From positions 29,369,628-29,433,627 of the forward strand of contig OZ037767.1 in NCBI GenBank assembly GCA_964035545.1: 64,000 nucleotides of DNA. Direction: 5' to 3'. Position numbers and translations under genes: made by a program. A model generated the notes under the pieces. The model did no database searches. It was given only the letters and a program-made list of their open reading frames with translations, and had not been told where the DNA came from. Origin of the DNA: Bugula neritina (lineage: Eukaryota; Bryozoa; Gymnolaemata; Cheilostomatida; Bugulidae). Positions 1 to 14,600 of the stretch are shown one piece after another (position 1 is the stretch's first letter; the number at the start of each line of letters is the position of its first letter).

Positions 1-1618
1 TTTTGCTTGCCATTGTTTATTATATTTGTTTTCTTTAGAAAATTGGTGTAAATAGACAAAATTATTTTTGCGGTTTTCTCTCTTTTTCTCTCTCTCGGTG
101 ATAAGTCACATAAAATACAAGAGTTGAAAGCACAACTAGACACACAAACAATAATTTCTAAAAAGAATATCTGTATTGTACACCTATATATTCACTCTAT
201 TGTCTAAACAGTACAGATCACCAACATAATACACCTTTCATTATTCAATATTTACCGTTTTGTATGTAACTGTCTAAATCAGAACCCAGTTTAACTCTCA
301 GTGGTGGTTAGGAATATGATACAAAATATTTCTATAATGCTGTTTACAGCTGCTGGTACACAATTTCAATACATTCTATATAACTGTTAGTAGAATAGAC
401 TACTACTTTATTCTGGTGTGTGGTGTTTGACTTATACTGCTACAGCTTGTGGTGTGTGTTATATAAGGGGTGTTCTACCATGCAGTTAAGGCCATGTTAT
501 ATTATGAGTAACATTTTGAAATTGGAAATTTTATTTAATTCCTTGCTTGTAAAAAAATGTGATAAGAACTTTTTATTGACGTTGGTGGTGCTGAAGCACA
601 CTCAGTGAAATAGATATACATATATAATTACATGTATACATACAGGATATAAAGAACACGGTATATATTCTGTATACAGTATGCAGAATAAATAATATAG
701 AATACAGCAAAGTCATTTGTTAAAAGCTTTGCCTGTTTAAATTTATCTACCCTTGGGAATAAACACAAGCTTATGTAGCTATGAATTTGATGCATACTAA
801 TTTACTTACTGAAACAAGTGGATTTTGACACCCAAGTTGTTTAGGTTTCGTCAACCATAGAGATTGACACGTACATGTTGTTTTAGCTAAACATTTTAGG
901 GTATAATATTATTCAACCAACACATTATATTAAAACCAATGTGCGGTTACTTGCTAAGTTTGAGATATTATTTAGTGCAGTGCAATTAATATATTATATA
1001 TCTATTGTGTTAAGTAAGATACTAAATATACTTTAGATAATGCTTACCTTACAACATTCAACTGTTCAAATTGGTTCTCAAATAAAGAAATAACTTATTT
1101 GTTTGTGTTTTGATAAAGGATATCATATTATAAAAATAACAAATAACAAATAAGTAACTGTGAGTTTGCAGGTATGAATAATACCTGTAAAATAACAATG
1201 AGAATATTACCACATGCAGTGAATTGTTCACCTTAATGGCTGTATTCTTGTTACATACTTCTTCAAGTGTTATAAAAAACTACTTGTCTAATATAGCAAT
1301 AGTCTGAATTCAAACTTATGAATGTGGAGATGATTGCTACATCAAAATGGAATTTTTATGGCACACAGTTGAGATAATATCATGCAACTTACTCAAGTTA
1401 AGGACATTGAACTGTGTATTCTTATCACCATTTGAATCAAGCAAAGTCAACGCTTTTGCTTGGCCTATAATACAACACCTGACACCAAAGTTCCACTGCT
1501 AAAACCTCTATCTTTATGGTGTTTGGTTGTTGATAAGAGTTAGGTATCATTTTGCCTTGCTCTGCCAACAGAGTGAGATACTGACAAATATCGTTTCAAC
1601 GCTAAGTAAAAACTCAAA
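1..1618. other. 5' flank of ARHGAP20, no gene seen
   Basis: AT-rich DNA with only short chance open frames and no splice-compatible coding stretch on either strand. It presumably holds the promoter of the most distal ARHGAP20 transcript, whose first ATG is at 1619. I see no clear TATA box, CpG cluster or repeat element. Confidence 0.5.
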
Positions 1619-2690
1619 ATGTCGGAGTTAATAACTGAGGAGGAGATGGTAAATAAGATCAAGTTTCCTACTGGTAGAGGTAAGTGAAAATACTCTTTGT
1701 TTTTATCTTCATCGTAAATATTACTTTGCTAATTAATAAAACTTGTTGTAAATTTCCAAATGGTTATGGGTTTCAACAAATATCTCGTTTATATTTGCAG
1801 ATCGAAAATATGGCACAGCATCTACGTCTACTTCTACTTCCACCACATGCAGCTCACCAACAATTCACATCACAACAAATGAATTGGTCAGAAATAAGTT
1901 GCCAATCCGTCCTTCTCTAGAAGTTGCAATCAGCTACGATTCCCAACTAGATGATGTCTTTACACCAACTAATACTTCAAATGCTATTAGGGAAACTTCC
2001 CTGCCAACTTGTCCTGAAGAATCTGGTCATAATGGCACCAGAAGAGCTTTGGAGAATATCAAGACTGCATTCAAAGAACTATCTCCTAAAAACCGGCGAC
2101 GGAAAAAGAAAGCTTACCAGCGTTCTGCAACTGATGAATTGACTTTTCTATCCAAGTCCAAGAGACCGTTTTCTGTTGGTTTGGACTACAAGAATTCATC
2201 TACTGTAGATTCAGATGGCACAGCTGAAGAAAAAAGTTACTATAGTGACCAAGAAACGTATAAAAAAACAAATAATCGTAGAAGCTCTGATGAAATTCAC
2301 AGCAGGAAATCATCTAATCTAACGCACAAAACCGGTCTCATGTCCAGTTTAAGAAATTTGTTTCAGTCTTCAAAGCTGGAGAACTCTAATTCCTTCGTCA
2401 AAGTAGAAAAACTTAAAAAGCTGCCCGCTCATAAACATGGCAGACAAAGCAGTGATAGTTTAGTTGAAAATATAAACTATGACTCAAAACACTCCGATGG
2501 ACTTCAATATAGGCGGTCTACGCTAGAAGATGGAAATGATGCAAAACTTCGCTGGAAAACTGCCAAGTCTCGGAAACAAGATAAGCCTGTGGTCATGTTA
2601 GACTCAACTGAGCTAGAAAACCAGAACACAGTCTGCTTGCTATCTGCGGGTTTGATTACAGTCATGAGTCAAACTAGCCTCGAGTTTGAG
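1619..2690 (+). CDS. ARHGAP20: ARHGAP20 distal 5' exons (Ser-rich N-terminus)
   Basis: A short first exon (1619-1679, MSELITEEEMVNKIKFPTGR, phase 1 donor gtaagt) joins an 890-nt exon at 1801-2690 (acceptor atatttgcag, donor gtgagt). The second exon begins DRKYGTASTSTSTST and encodes about 296 residues rich in Ser, Lys and Arg, with no recognised fold. It contains repeated basophilic-kinase-like sites (KRPFSVGL, RRSSDEI, RKSSN, RRSTLED). It ends in phase 0, as required by the exon at 8582 or 15995. The exon is long and stop-free only in this frame. The two-exon structure is inferred from splice signals and phase, not from transcripts. Confidence 0.72.
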
Positions 2691-5600
2691 GTGAGTGAGC
2701 AAAATTTGGGTAGGTTGGCGGCGCAACCTCGAGTAGTATAGAACACTTAATATTAAATTCTTAGCCTACACATCATGTATACAAAACAATTTGTATTTGC
2801 TGTACCATGAAAGTGATCGATTTTATAGGAAAATTTATGAATTCTAATAAACTAGTAATTGTACTAAGATTAATAAAAAGAATTTATTGAAGGCTGCAAC
2901 TGGGGTAGTTTCAAAAAGCTTGTGTTCAAATGAAAACTTTAACAAAAAGCTGAAATTTGATTCAGGTATTCTAAAAATGATGACGTTTAAGGCCGTTACA
3001 ATCAATCTAGTATTACAAGCACTTACTAGTAAGAATTCATACATTATAAGCATGGCTGCTTTCTCCAAGGCAATTCTTTTGAATAATAGTATGAAGTGTT
3101 GAAAGCTCTACAATAACAATAGGTTCACCACTTGCTGTTAGCAGTTATCTACTAAAATAGCTACTAGGGGAAAGATAACATGCCACTGGTCAAGTTTCCA
3201 TGTGTGTGTAACTTAATGTGTTATATCTAAAGTTTTAGTGGAGCCTACAAATTTTATTCTGGTAAACATTTCAAATTTGAACTTGGCGTCTCCTCTGGTG
3301 TAAAGCATTTGGTGTAAAGGATGGAAGTTGTAATATATATAACTATGTAACAATTCTTCTATTTTCCCCCAAGGAAAATAATAATTTTAGTTTAATTGAG
3401 CTCCATCTGCCCAGTCAAAACATTTCAAAGTTCATTTTAATAATTTATATGCTCTTTGGTGGCAATCTATGTAAGCCTTTATATACCATCTTTTGTACTG
3501 TTGGATCAAACACTTTTGTACGTCCCACTACTGACACTAGCATTTATGTTGATTAATATATATATATTGTGATATGATAAAACCAAACTTAGCTATAACA
3601 TGCAGATATTTTATGGGCTTCATATACAATCAAGCTGGATAGCTATCATTCAATGTGATGGAAATTTGGACAAACTTTCAGGCTGTCTATCTTAGCTGTA
3701 GTTCTTAGTGTGCTCACAGCTATATTTATAATATTATTATGTAATAACATGAAGCAAGATCATAGACCAAACAATTTGTTGAGGACATACAGAAAGTGGA
3801 AAAGTGCAGGGGCCGTGCACTCGGTAAGGCTGTTATAGGCTGCTGTACTTCCGTTGAAAATAATTATTTTGTATTGATGTTGATATGTTTTATTATTTCT
3901 GAGCCCTAAAGTTGTACCCGTAACTGAATGGTTATTTGTTTACATCTCATTCATTAATGTCAGGTTCCCATTCAAATACAGCTAGTTATACTGGAGTCTT
4001 TTGAATGGCATCAAATTTGATTAGTCGCTTGTGTGAGTAGCAACAAATGGATATGAATTGGCTTCTGGATATGCTGGCTGTATCAAATGACGGGCATTAC
4101 ACTATAAGGGTTGAGTAAACATTTGGCAGCTAAGCTTTGTGCGATTAACTTATCTTATTTGCTCATGGGTGTTACTGTGTGTGTCTAAAGACAGCTTGGA
4201 AAGCATTGGGGACAAACACTTTTAGTTACACTAATCACTGATAGCAGAGCTCTTTTCTGCTACTGGATTGCTGCCTCAGTTCACATCAAACACATTTATT
4301 GTGTTCAACTAAAAGGATGAGATATTAAAGGCGCTGAAAAAGACAACAAATTTCATAATGTCTCAAACTCCAAAGACCCCTCGGAATAAAAAACTTTACC
4401 TGGATATAAAAATGCACAAGAGTCACAGTTTCAATGCTATGGCGGATCTTAAACTTCCCTTTTCAAAGTTCCGGAGACCTAAAAATAAAAAGGAAGTGTA
4501 TCAGTCGAAACTGGCCGATCTGAGTTACACGTCTGCTAGTAGAGCAGTGTCAGACGACTCCACTTCTGTTGACTCTCTGGATCTGGACGTTTCGTTAAGT
4601 TATTCGCCTCTTCCCGGGGTGAGTTCTCTTCTGCTGACTTCCTGAGTCTACGTGTTCCTTCTAGTTAATCATCTCTTTGAAGGGTTTGGGGGGGGGGGAG
4701 TGCCTCACTTTTGTTGAATCTTTGAGTCTGAATTTTTCTTTGAGTTACTAACCTTTGAAGAAAAGGGGAAAATGATATGAGTCCTTTCTACTAACCGGTA
4801 TTAGTCAAAGTTTTAAACTGCTTATAGGAAAAGAAATTTCATGCAAAGTATGTCTTTTAGCTTGCTACGTAATATAAATACATTACAACTAGTCGCTATA
4901 AGTTGCTGATTGTGAAGTGGTGCAGACCGGACTAACAGCTTATTTAGATAGCCTTGAATCTAGTAGACACATCCTTCAGCATGGTTCTTAGTTCATGAGA
5001 TTTGATTATTCTATTTCAACTTCAAAGGACTTTTAACAGTTTGTTAAAGCAAATATTGAGGTAATAAGGTACCATTTTAAAGTGCACCAAATGGCAAGGT
5101 ATAGGTATTGTCATTGTGATTAGTGTGTTTGCATTTATTAAATTTGAAGATCTGCTTTTACAGAGACTTTCACTAGATAAATCATATTACAAGCAACCCA
5201 TACATTATATCGAAACTATTATAGGCTATTAAATTTGTGGGGTTGTTAATTTAATTGTTATAGCCCTTCAGGTTTATCAAATCATTGGTCCCAGGTTTAT
5301 TATTTTCAAGGACATTTTTGTTGTATCTGTTTTTGCCATCTAGTTGTGCTGGTGGTATATTATTTTGCACTTTTATAGCACGTAATTGTGGTGTAGAACA
5401 TAATGTTCTTTAGAAAAGGGGCTGTTCACCTTACTTTGGCTGTTATTATCTAACACTAGATTGTCATCAGATAAATATCGGCACACTTATGACCTCTAAA
5501 TTTATCATTGATGCATTCAGGTATTTCTAGTTTTTCCTAATTGTCACAGATTGCATTTAAGGAGCTGTTATTCAGCTAGAAAATGGTCTGACTTGGCACG

Positions 5601-8600
5601 CACAGATCTCTAACCTCACTCGGATAATATGCTGTATACATTCAGGTTTAATTTAGTTCAGTTTTGTCGAAGGTCAATAAGGTTATGACTGGAAATCTTA
5701 GGAGAATCTATACAAATCTGTCTGCCATACAGCATTGTAATTTTCTATGCAAGTTGAATGTCCTCTTTGTAGCTCTAATGCTTATGTTTATAGTGTCTTT
5801 GCTATGAGTAGCTGTAGACAATATTGACTTCAATGTGTTCTATTTGTTATTACAATGTTTTATTATTACTAAACATTAGTACTGTACTTATATGAATCTG
5901 ATTTGTGTCTGTTCATGGATTACACCATTTTACTAGCTACTGGAAGACAATACTAGTCGAAATTTAACTTGATGACCTCAAAACAATACGTTAACCCAAA
6001 AGAAAGACAGCTTTTATATAATGACACTCATTAAAGATAGTGTCAAAAGATTGTTCAATATTATTAATTATTGATAAAGTTTCATCAACAGCTGTGGTAC
6101 TGTGACAGTACAAATATATTGATAAGAATTGGGCTACTCTATACATATGTTGCATTTAGTAGTACAGCTGATCATTCTTTTATAAAAGGGTCTATAAAAC
6201 ATTAACTATTGTATAAACTATAGTTTGCTCTGAAGTTTATCACAATGATCACAATGATCACAATATTATTATATTCCCTTTAGTCGGTCTCTTTAAATGA
6301 TTCTACCTCCTCATTGGCTAATGCATGTGATGTTAAAGCAAGAGACTGGTGGGTGCACTTAACACCTCACCTGATTGAAGCACCTATCTAAAGCCCAAAC
6401 ATTATCTAATCATTGTTGATACTATCAAAAGCTTCATTCAGTCATTTGATATGACTTTGTAGCAGTTTGTTATTTGGCAAGAGGCATTGTTATAGTATTC
6501 TCGTTGGAATGAAGTCATTACTTCTACAATCTCTTCTTGGCATGTTGTTTTGGATATAACCAATCTTCGTTGATTCCTATCTCTAGTAATCAGTTCATAT
6601 TTACCAAAACAGTCAAAAGAAATGGTGAGTTTTCTATTACTAGGATTGTTGACATAGCTAATACAGATTTTATTTCCGATGATGCTGGTACAGGCACCGC
6701 TGTTGGCAAAATGTTTTTACGTTTACTCATAGCAACTTTAGTATAATGCTGCTAGCTGTAGGACTTGCTGTAATGGCGAGCTATGCTGAGGGTAGATTAT
6801 CTCCCCATTCTCAGCCGAGTGTGTACATTGTTGACCAGTAAATGAACGTAGGCATAGCTTCTGTTTTATGGGAATATAACTCAGAGTTTTGATTGCTCTG
6901 TCCAAACACTGCAGCCAATGCTGCATCAGATAATGCATAATGAGTGACTGTACTTGTGTAAAGATGTTTTATAGATATCTGTTGTAGACAAATGCTGCTT
7001 AGTGTAATGCAGTGTGGTGTAGTGCAGAGCAGTGTTTCATAGTGCGTATTGCATAGTGTAGTGTATTGTATTGCAGTGTGGTGTAATGTAATGTAGTGCA
7101 GTGTACGGTAGTGTAGTGTATTATTGTATGTAGTGTAGTGTAGTGTAGTTTAGAGTGGTGTAGTGTAGTGTGGTGTAATATAGTGAATAGTGTATTATTG
7201 TATGTAGTGTAGCAGAGATGTTTCTGTAAAAGAGAGTCTACTATAAAACAGTGATACACTGAAAACAGTATCAAAGGTTAGTAGGACTATCTGGTGAAAG
7301 GTGTTGAGGGCTGATGACTTCACCCATTAAAAACTTCAGAGTATTACTTCTTATCATTGTGCTAGACTTTATGAAATACTTCTGCTGTAGACTGCAGGGC
7401 TATTTCTAGTATTGCCATTAGCATTACTATTCAAATTGTGTAGGCGATATATTTGTTTGAATAAAGTATTATATAAAATGCTGATTACACATTGAGTGAA
7501 CCTATTTGCCTCCCTACATCTGCCATTGTGAATTTAATGATAGACTTCTTCCGACACCAACTGAGGGGATTGAATGTAATTGGGTTGTGCATCTCTTCAT
7601 TTAGTAGCAAGATGTATGTAATTTACTCCATTCATAAATTTGCATCCAGTAATTTAAAATATGGGACCATACAGCCCGGGATATGTGTCACCTCATTCCT
7701 TTCTTTCAAACTAAGGCAATTTTGAAAAATCTTGTATAGCATCTTTTTATTTAAAGAATCTATTTTTTCAATTTAAATTTTGCGTTTTCAACTGTGGCAA
7801 CAAAATGAGCAAAAGTTTTTTGATGCTGCTGGCAGTGAGGAAATAACTTCATAGCCTTTCCTGGAGAATAAAATGATTATTTTTATAGATAAGCATACAA
7901 AAGTGGGTTTATATTATTTCTAGTTTTATAACGAATTAGATAGTTGAGTACCGATAATAGTGTAAAGTTGACAGTTCATGCAGAGTCTCACAAGCTGTAA
8001 CGGCAGCTCACAACCTATGCTTTATTGAGACCACAACTCCCAATCATTGTTCAGAATGAGTTACCAGACCATACACTAGAGCCAGTCTGGTAAATATATA
8101 AAGAAATAGAAATAAAGGGAGAAAGTTATTATCAAACAACATGTAAAATTAGCACCCACACTCTCTTGTTAGCATTTGACATGCATTTTAAAGACACATA
8201 TTTAACAGAACTAATCCTGTTGGTATTCCAGTCTTAATATTATAACCTATTGCATTTCTCATGCCAAAAAAATAAAACTTGCTATAATCACCACATTATA
8301 CATCTTGTAAGTAAAGAAAAGCAGGAACTGCATTTTTGCAACATCATAATATTTTCTCACTTTTTATCTGTCAACCACTAATTGAATTTGTTTCTGGATT
8401 AGACTTTTTGCATTCACCTTTTGCTAGTTCAAAATATAACTGTAAGTGAATGTTGAAACATCTGTCTACATTTTACTGACTACCCCTAGCCTATTCAGAA
8501 CGGCCACTACTGTTTTTTTACAGATCGAGTCTACCAACGTTATTGTCACCTCTTATATTATATTTTATAAATTTTTGACAGGTCCAAAGACTGGAGTTGT

Positions 8601-11600
8601 CGGATGTTGCAGCAGGCATCAGCAAACTTAGTCATGCAGAATCGGATGAGCAGCTGAACCAGGTGGGTGCAGGTTCTTTGGCAGCAATTTGTGTCTGCCA
8701 TTTGTGTCAGCCATTTGTGTGGATCAACAAACATAATTGAAAAAATCACAGTAAATAAATATGATTTTGTAAGTCATAGCTAGTAGATAATGCAAGCTCT
8801 TTCAACTTTCAACTATAACATAATTTTTTATGTTATGAAACAGAACATAACATGATTGAACGAAGACAAATTATGTTAAAAATAGCAGCTATGCCAAATT
8901 TGGAGTTACTAGCTCAACAAGCTGAAATGACAACTCTCGGATTATTAACTATGACTATTGTAATACTAGTTATATTATTATTAGTAATAGTGTTAGCTGT
9001 AATATAAACGGTACTATTCAAAGCAGTAGTAATATTAGTAAAAGTTGAACTAGTGGTACTAACAATCATACAGCAGAATATTTTCTCAGATCTATGAAAC
9101 TTAATAACTGATTAGGAAATACGCAAGATGTATAAAGTAATGTATGGTAATAGGCAAAAATAGCAAATACAAAATCAAATACTTTCTGATATAAGCACTT
9201 CTTGCGTGCATGTGGTAACTATCAGCTATCTTTAGTTCACATGATGACAGTTTAGCTAACTTGGGTTTTTGTTCTTATAGTTTATGAAACATTTAGAACT
9301 ACAGGAGCCTGTCTTATAAGCTAAATATCGAGTAATTGTTAAACAGTTTGAGATTTAAATGTAGCTTCCCTCTTAAGCAATACTTGTACGCCTTTGAAAA
9401 TTAAAAAAGTTTCAAAAGGTTTAATTCATTTGAAAATGTTTGAAACAAAGCTTTAACATTGAAGAGTAGTAAACAGACTACCCAGTGTTCATGACAGATA
9501 ATGAAGCAATATTATTTGTTTGTCTGATATGGGCTACTATCTAAACACAAATGACAAAAGCATTTTCACAAAATAAAATTAGTAATCACTGTTTGTGGTT
9601 ATTCTCAGGGGTATACACTGTATACACATTTGTTTACAGAATCGGCTTCTATTGTTTATGATAACTGATTGATTGGTCACACTTGATTGTTTGTATACAG
9701 TTTATGTAGCAGTAAAATTATCTCTAGTTTGAATCTCATAGCCATAGCCTAGATATATTTAGTGTTGACTGGCATCTGCTCTCTCATTGTTACACACGTG
9801 ATTCCACCACTCAAGTGTATTTGGCTAAAAACATGAATATTAAAAGCCCATGAAGTAAGGATTAATTCAATTATAGCTTTTCCAGTCTGATATTGCTGCA
9901 ATGTCACTGCTAAATCATAAGCTTTTATTCGGAGTTATGTCATCTAATCAAATGTGATCACCTTCACTGATTTATATAAATTTATCATGGAGCCTTGAAA
10001 GCTGCCACTCGCCATATCTTGATTGCTGTTTTTATTTCAACAGACACAACTATGCATTCCTGCATTCTCTTCATCACGTCACATACCTTACTAGCATGAA
10101 AACACTTTTTGGCCGAGTGTATAAAACATTGAATCATAACATCATGCATTCAGGCATTCGATAGGGTTCCAGTGTTAGGTTTCTCTTTCAAGGATACACT
10201 ATTATTCTCTATTATATCACTGTTATCATAGTAGCTATCTGGAAATACTTGGGCTAAATAACGTACACAGGATACAAATATTGCACTACATGTTGCCTAA
10301 CCATGAATAATCCTCATGAAATGTGTCAACCTCTGAGTTAATTCTTCAAACATTCACTATCATTTGATAAGACTGTTAACTAAAGGATAGTCCAGGGTTG
10401 AGGTGTAGTCTGAGTTTCAGATATGATGTCGGATAAACCAGCAGCGGCAGCGAGGTTTGCTGCCAATAGGCAGGTGTCTGATAGCGCATTACTCGATCAT
10501 AAGAAGGTAAGACTATGACACTTTTTTAGCCAAGGTGCTTGTTGGACTAGAGAAAATCTTATTTTCGTAGACTTCAGTTACAGATAGTTTCTACATCTAG
10601 TAGCTTAATTATTTTCAAAGTCTTCGTTATTTTTGTCTGCTTTCCCAGAACAGCGTATGTTTCACATAGTTACTACCATTCTGTTACCAGTCAATTGAGT
10701 TTGAGACATGAGAACATAGTTACAAATGAATTGGGCAGTGAGTCTATTAAATTGTAGTTGAACACTGCTTACCATTAAAATCAGCTAGTTTCAAGTCTTT
10801 AAATAGTAACATTGAAAATATATTTGTCTTAATATATTGTGTCTGCCATTGCTGACGGTGAAAGGTTTTGGGTTCGAAGTCACCTGAACTTAGCTCCATG
10901 TATCATTATTGATTTAAAAAGAAAAAATAAGTTTCTAAACACTAAATATAGTATATTCTTACTAGCTTGTGTATAATGCAAAGCCCAAGGTTCAAAATAT
11001 AGTTAATCAGTTGTCACTCATGGACTGATAATATACCAAAGGCAGCAAAATTCATAAAACTCTCCATCTTTAGAAGGAACTAAAATAGCTGCTAGGCTTG
11101 CAAAAGTGTTTAGAGCACTATCTAGGAATATCTGAAAAATGAGCAAAGTTTTTTTTATATTTTTTGCATATGTTTTTGCAATCAAAGCAGAGTAATGAAA
11201 TAACTAGAGGAGATAAATTGCTGATGGAAATAGTTTGTTTAATAATGGCTATGCTAAAACTGCATCCTTTGAAGATAGTTAATGAATAACCTATTTTAAT
11301 TCCACAGACATGTAAACAAAGAAGAACTCAAGAGCTTTGTTGGCAAAATATCAGTAATTAAATCAGCAAATTTTAATGATCAGACAGAAATGCTGTTCAG
11401 CATTTGATCATTGTTTTTCGAAGAAGGGCATGTTGCATCAGTCTACTGCATGGGTTTTGTCTATAGTACCCAGACCTTTACGTAGGTTTTGCTAGATATT
11501 TTCAAAAAATTTTGACTCTTGCTAAATTGATTACCACAGAGACACTGCAATAGTTTAAATTCTTATAAATCCTATATGAACTTTGGGTTGAGGTTGTTAC

Positions 11601-14600
11601 AACTGTGCCTTTACTGTAGAACATTGTTACACAAGCTATGATTGGATACAAGGAGACAATTTTTGTCATACTTTTCTTGGTTGGCTGAAAAGCTCTCAAA
11701 TGGAACCAAAGTTTCAATTGTCAAACATTTATAGAGGCTTTTGGTTTATTATAGATAGATACTTCAATGTTTGTGGAATTGCTGAAATGACTGAAAATAT
11801 TAATTTTCTATAGCTACTAGAAAATTGGTATCTCAGCAAGTATTTGGCTATATTATTATTATTATGTAATCCTTGTTAGATAAATAGTTGGCCCCACATC
11901 AATTGACTTTAAATAGTATGTCAATATAACAGATTTCGCCATCTAAACTTATTGCCAAACTGATGCAACATAATAATAATGAAACATCCTCTTGTTTTGG
12001 CTCAATTAGATAACATTTGGATGAACCACCTCTTTTCTAATTTCGTGAGGTTTAAAATAAATTATTTTTGTGAATTTTCCAAATTTCAAATGTCACTACT
12101 TGAAAGCTTAGTGTAAAATATTTTGGCCTTGCAAGTATGGTTTTTACGGCACTCCCACGCCTAAAAGCTTAAAAGTTTGGCGGGTTACCATTTAATGGTT
12201 ACATACTTTTATATAACACATATAAACATTGATAGTATGACCATAGTCAGCTTTTTTGTAAATTGCTTTACTTCTAAAGCGGTAGCAGTTAGTGGAATGT
12301 TTAAGGAGGTGATAAGCTGAACCTGTAAACCTCTCAGAATGAAACTACTAAACTTGAGGAGCTTTGAACTGCCCTCCATATTCCATCCACCATTGTCAAT
12401 TGTTATGATAATGGACACTACTATCTTATCACTGATAGCAAAACTGCCTGAGTATTTTCACAAGGTTGGGGCACGGCAGAGGGCTTCCAGTGTTTAGTGA
12501 TGCGAATAGTACCGAGACTATTTATGCTTACTGCAATTTGTCGAATGCTATTGAAGAGTAGCTCACCACAAAGTGTTTTTAGTATCCCTTCACATTGTTT
12601 CATAGTCATTGAGTATTAACTGGGCAAACAATAAGATCTGCTATTAAAATTAGAATTTCTGCAGCTGCTAAAACAGTTTATCAACAATCAGCTAGTCAGT
12701 TACGATGAGATCCACTCAAGTCACCCTTTCAGTTCTCTAGTGGGTAGATAGTTTGTTAGTTTAGTATCTTTTTAATGGAGGACAATATGTCAGCCAGTAA
12801 ACCGAATAAACCACCGCGATTGCATGGCAGGAGTGTAAGCCTTGTAGAGAAGGTAAGATTACGTAATTCCAATGTTCACATGAAATCAATACCTCTCAAA
12901 TGTAACAGAATTTGTGAGAAAGTTGCTATATATTTGACTGCTATGTATCAGTTACATGTTGTATAAACACTTTCCCACTTTATTGCTGACTTCTTCAGTG
13001 CTTGTCCTGCCAACATACGCTGCTGATTTCAATCAACTTGGTTATGTAACTAGCAATATTTATGTTGATTTATAAGACTATTTGTTTAGGCAACTATTCA
13101 TGTCCACTCAACATCCAAAATATTATTATATTGAAGAATAGTTAAGAGCTCAAACCATATCACCATGGTTACAGCAAGCTGCCCATTGTACTTTAATCTT
13201 AAGTGTTGGCACCTCACAATTGTAACATTATCAAGACCTCTGTTAGTAACTAATGTGTAACAGTAAGAGCTGCCAGCTGCAGTAATTATTATCTAACTCT
13301 CAGCAATTGTTCATATTTTGGCAGCGATAATACCTTTTTATCAGTTTTCAGTCGGTGCCTAGTACATGATTGTAAATACAGTGATTACATGATATCTCCT
13401 TATCTGTCGACAGCTCTACAATGTTATACTTGACACAGTACATGTATGCCTATATGTATTCAAGTAGCCATCTCCTAGCGCCTAATGTTACACCATATAA
13501 GTTGGTGGTATAGTTTAGTATGTACTTGCATAGCATTGTCATTGAAATGCCACTAGATGTTGTTCTGAGTTTCATTTTCTATCAAATTCATGTTCCTTCT
13601 TTTAGATTGTAGTTTTGAAAATTCCAACGGAGCTTAGATATTAGGCACCTACTAAAATCAACAAACCTTAGCATGCATCCTTTAGGCCCATTGTTCTACT
13701 AATAGCTAATTTCCAGTATATATGCTGTATCAATCTACAGTGACAAGCTATTCTTTTATTTAATTGAAAGCCCTGAGCCTGGGAGTATTTGTTGAAGATC
13801 TTGGAAAATGATATCTGGGACAGTTAGTGTTGTACCAGTTGGGCTCAGAATAGATCCACAAAACTGCAACAGTGCCAAACTTGCAAAAAATTAATCAAAA
13901 GTCCTTGTCTTTTAATTTCTAAAACTTCTAAAGGCTGTTAACAAAATTATGTCTTACGAAATTCCCAGCTATAGAGTTTCCTGTAACACAGAGAATTGGA
14001 TTAAATGGAAACACTGTGTGCCCAGAAAAGGGAAAATCTGTAAAGTGTATCTGAATACTTTTCCTATAATAAAATGATTGCAAGACAGGGGAAGATAACT
14101 TCTTGGTGCTACGTTTTTCATATCACAATCATGTCTAGAATTTTTGGTAACCTTCTTTGCAAACCTAAATCTCATATTTATGTCAACGGACAGTTTAATG
14201 GTTTTACAAAGACGCCATATTTAAATTAACTAATAAAACAATAAAATAATAAAATGCATGGCAATTTCTCAGTAACCCTTTCTCTATCAAATGTATTAGT
14301 CACTGCAGTGCGCTGCTTGCCAATCTAAATGTACAAACACACTTGGTGCTGAGCCATAATTTTGGCCATAATTCATATAGAATATATGACTAAAGTCAGT
14401 TTAAATCACTATTATCAAACTTTTTGGCATAAATTTACCTTATCTCATTTTTGATCTGGACAATGGAATCAAAAGCATACATATCCACAGCTATTCATAT
14501 GCTCTCATGTTTGTGTTTTGCTTTCATGTTTGATGTTTTCTTTCCATTTGACACCTTAGCTAGCGTTATGGCTGACCTAACATCAATTATGATGTAAAAC

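Noticed and set aside
420-608. 62-codon frame near the window start
   Set aside because: Non-ATG start, no splice-compatible context, low-complexity hydrophobic composition; probably chance.
6999-7274. His/Thr-rich minus-strand frame
   Set aside because: Artefact of the TGTAG minisatellite.
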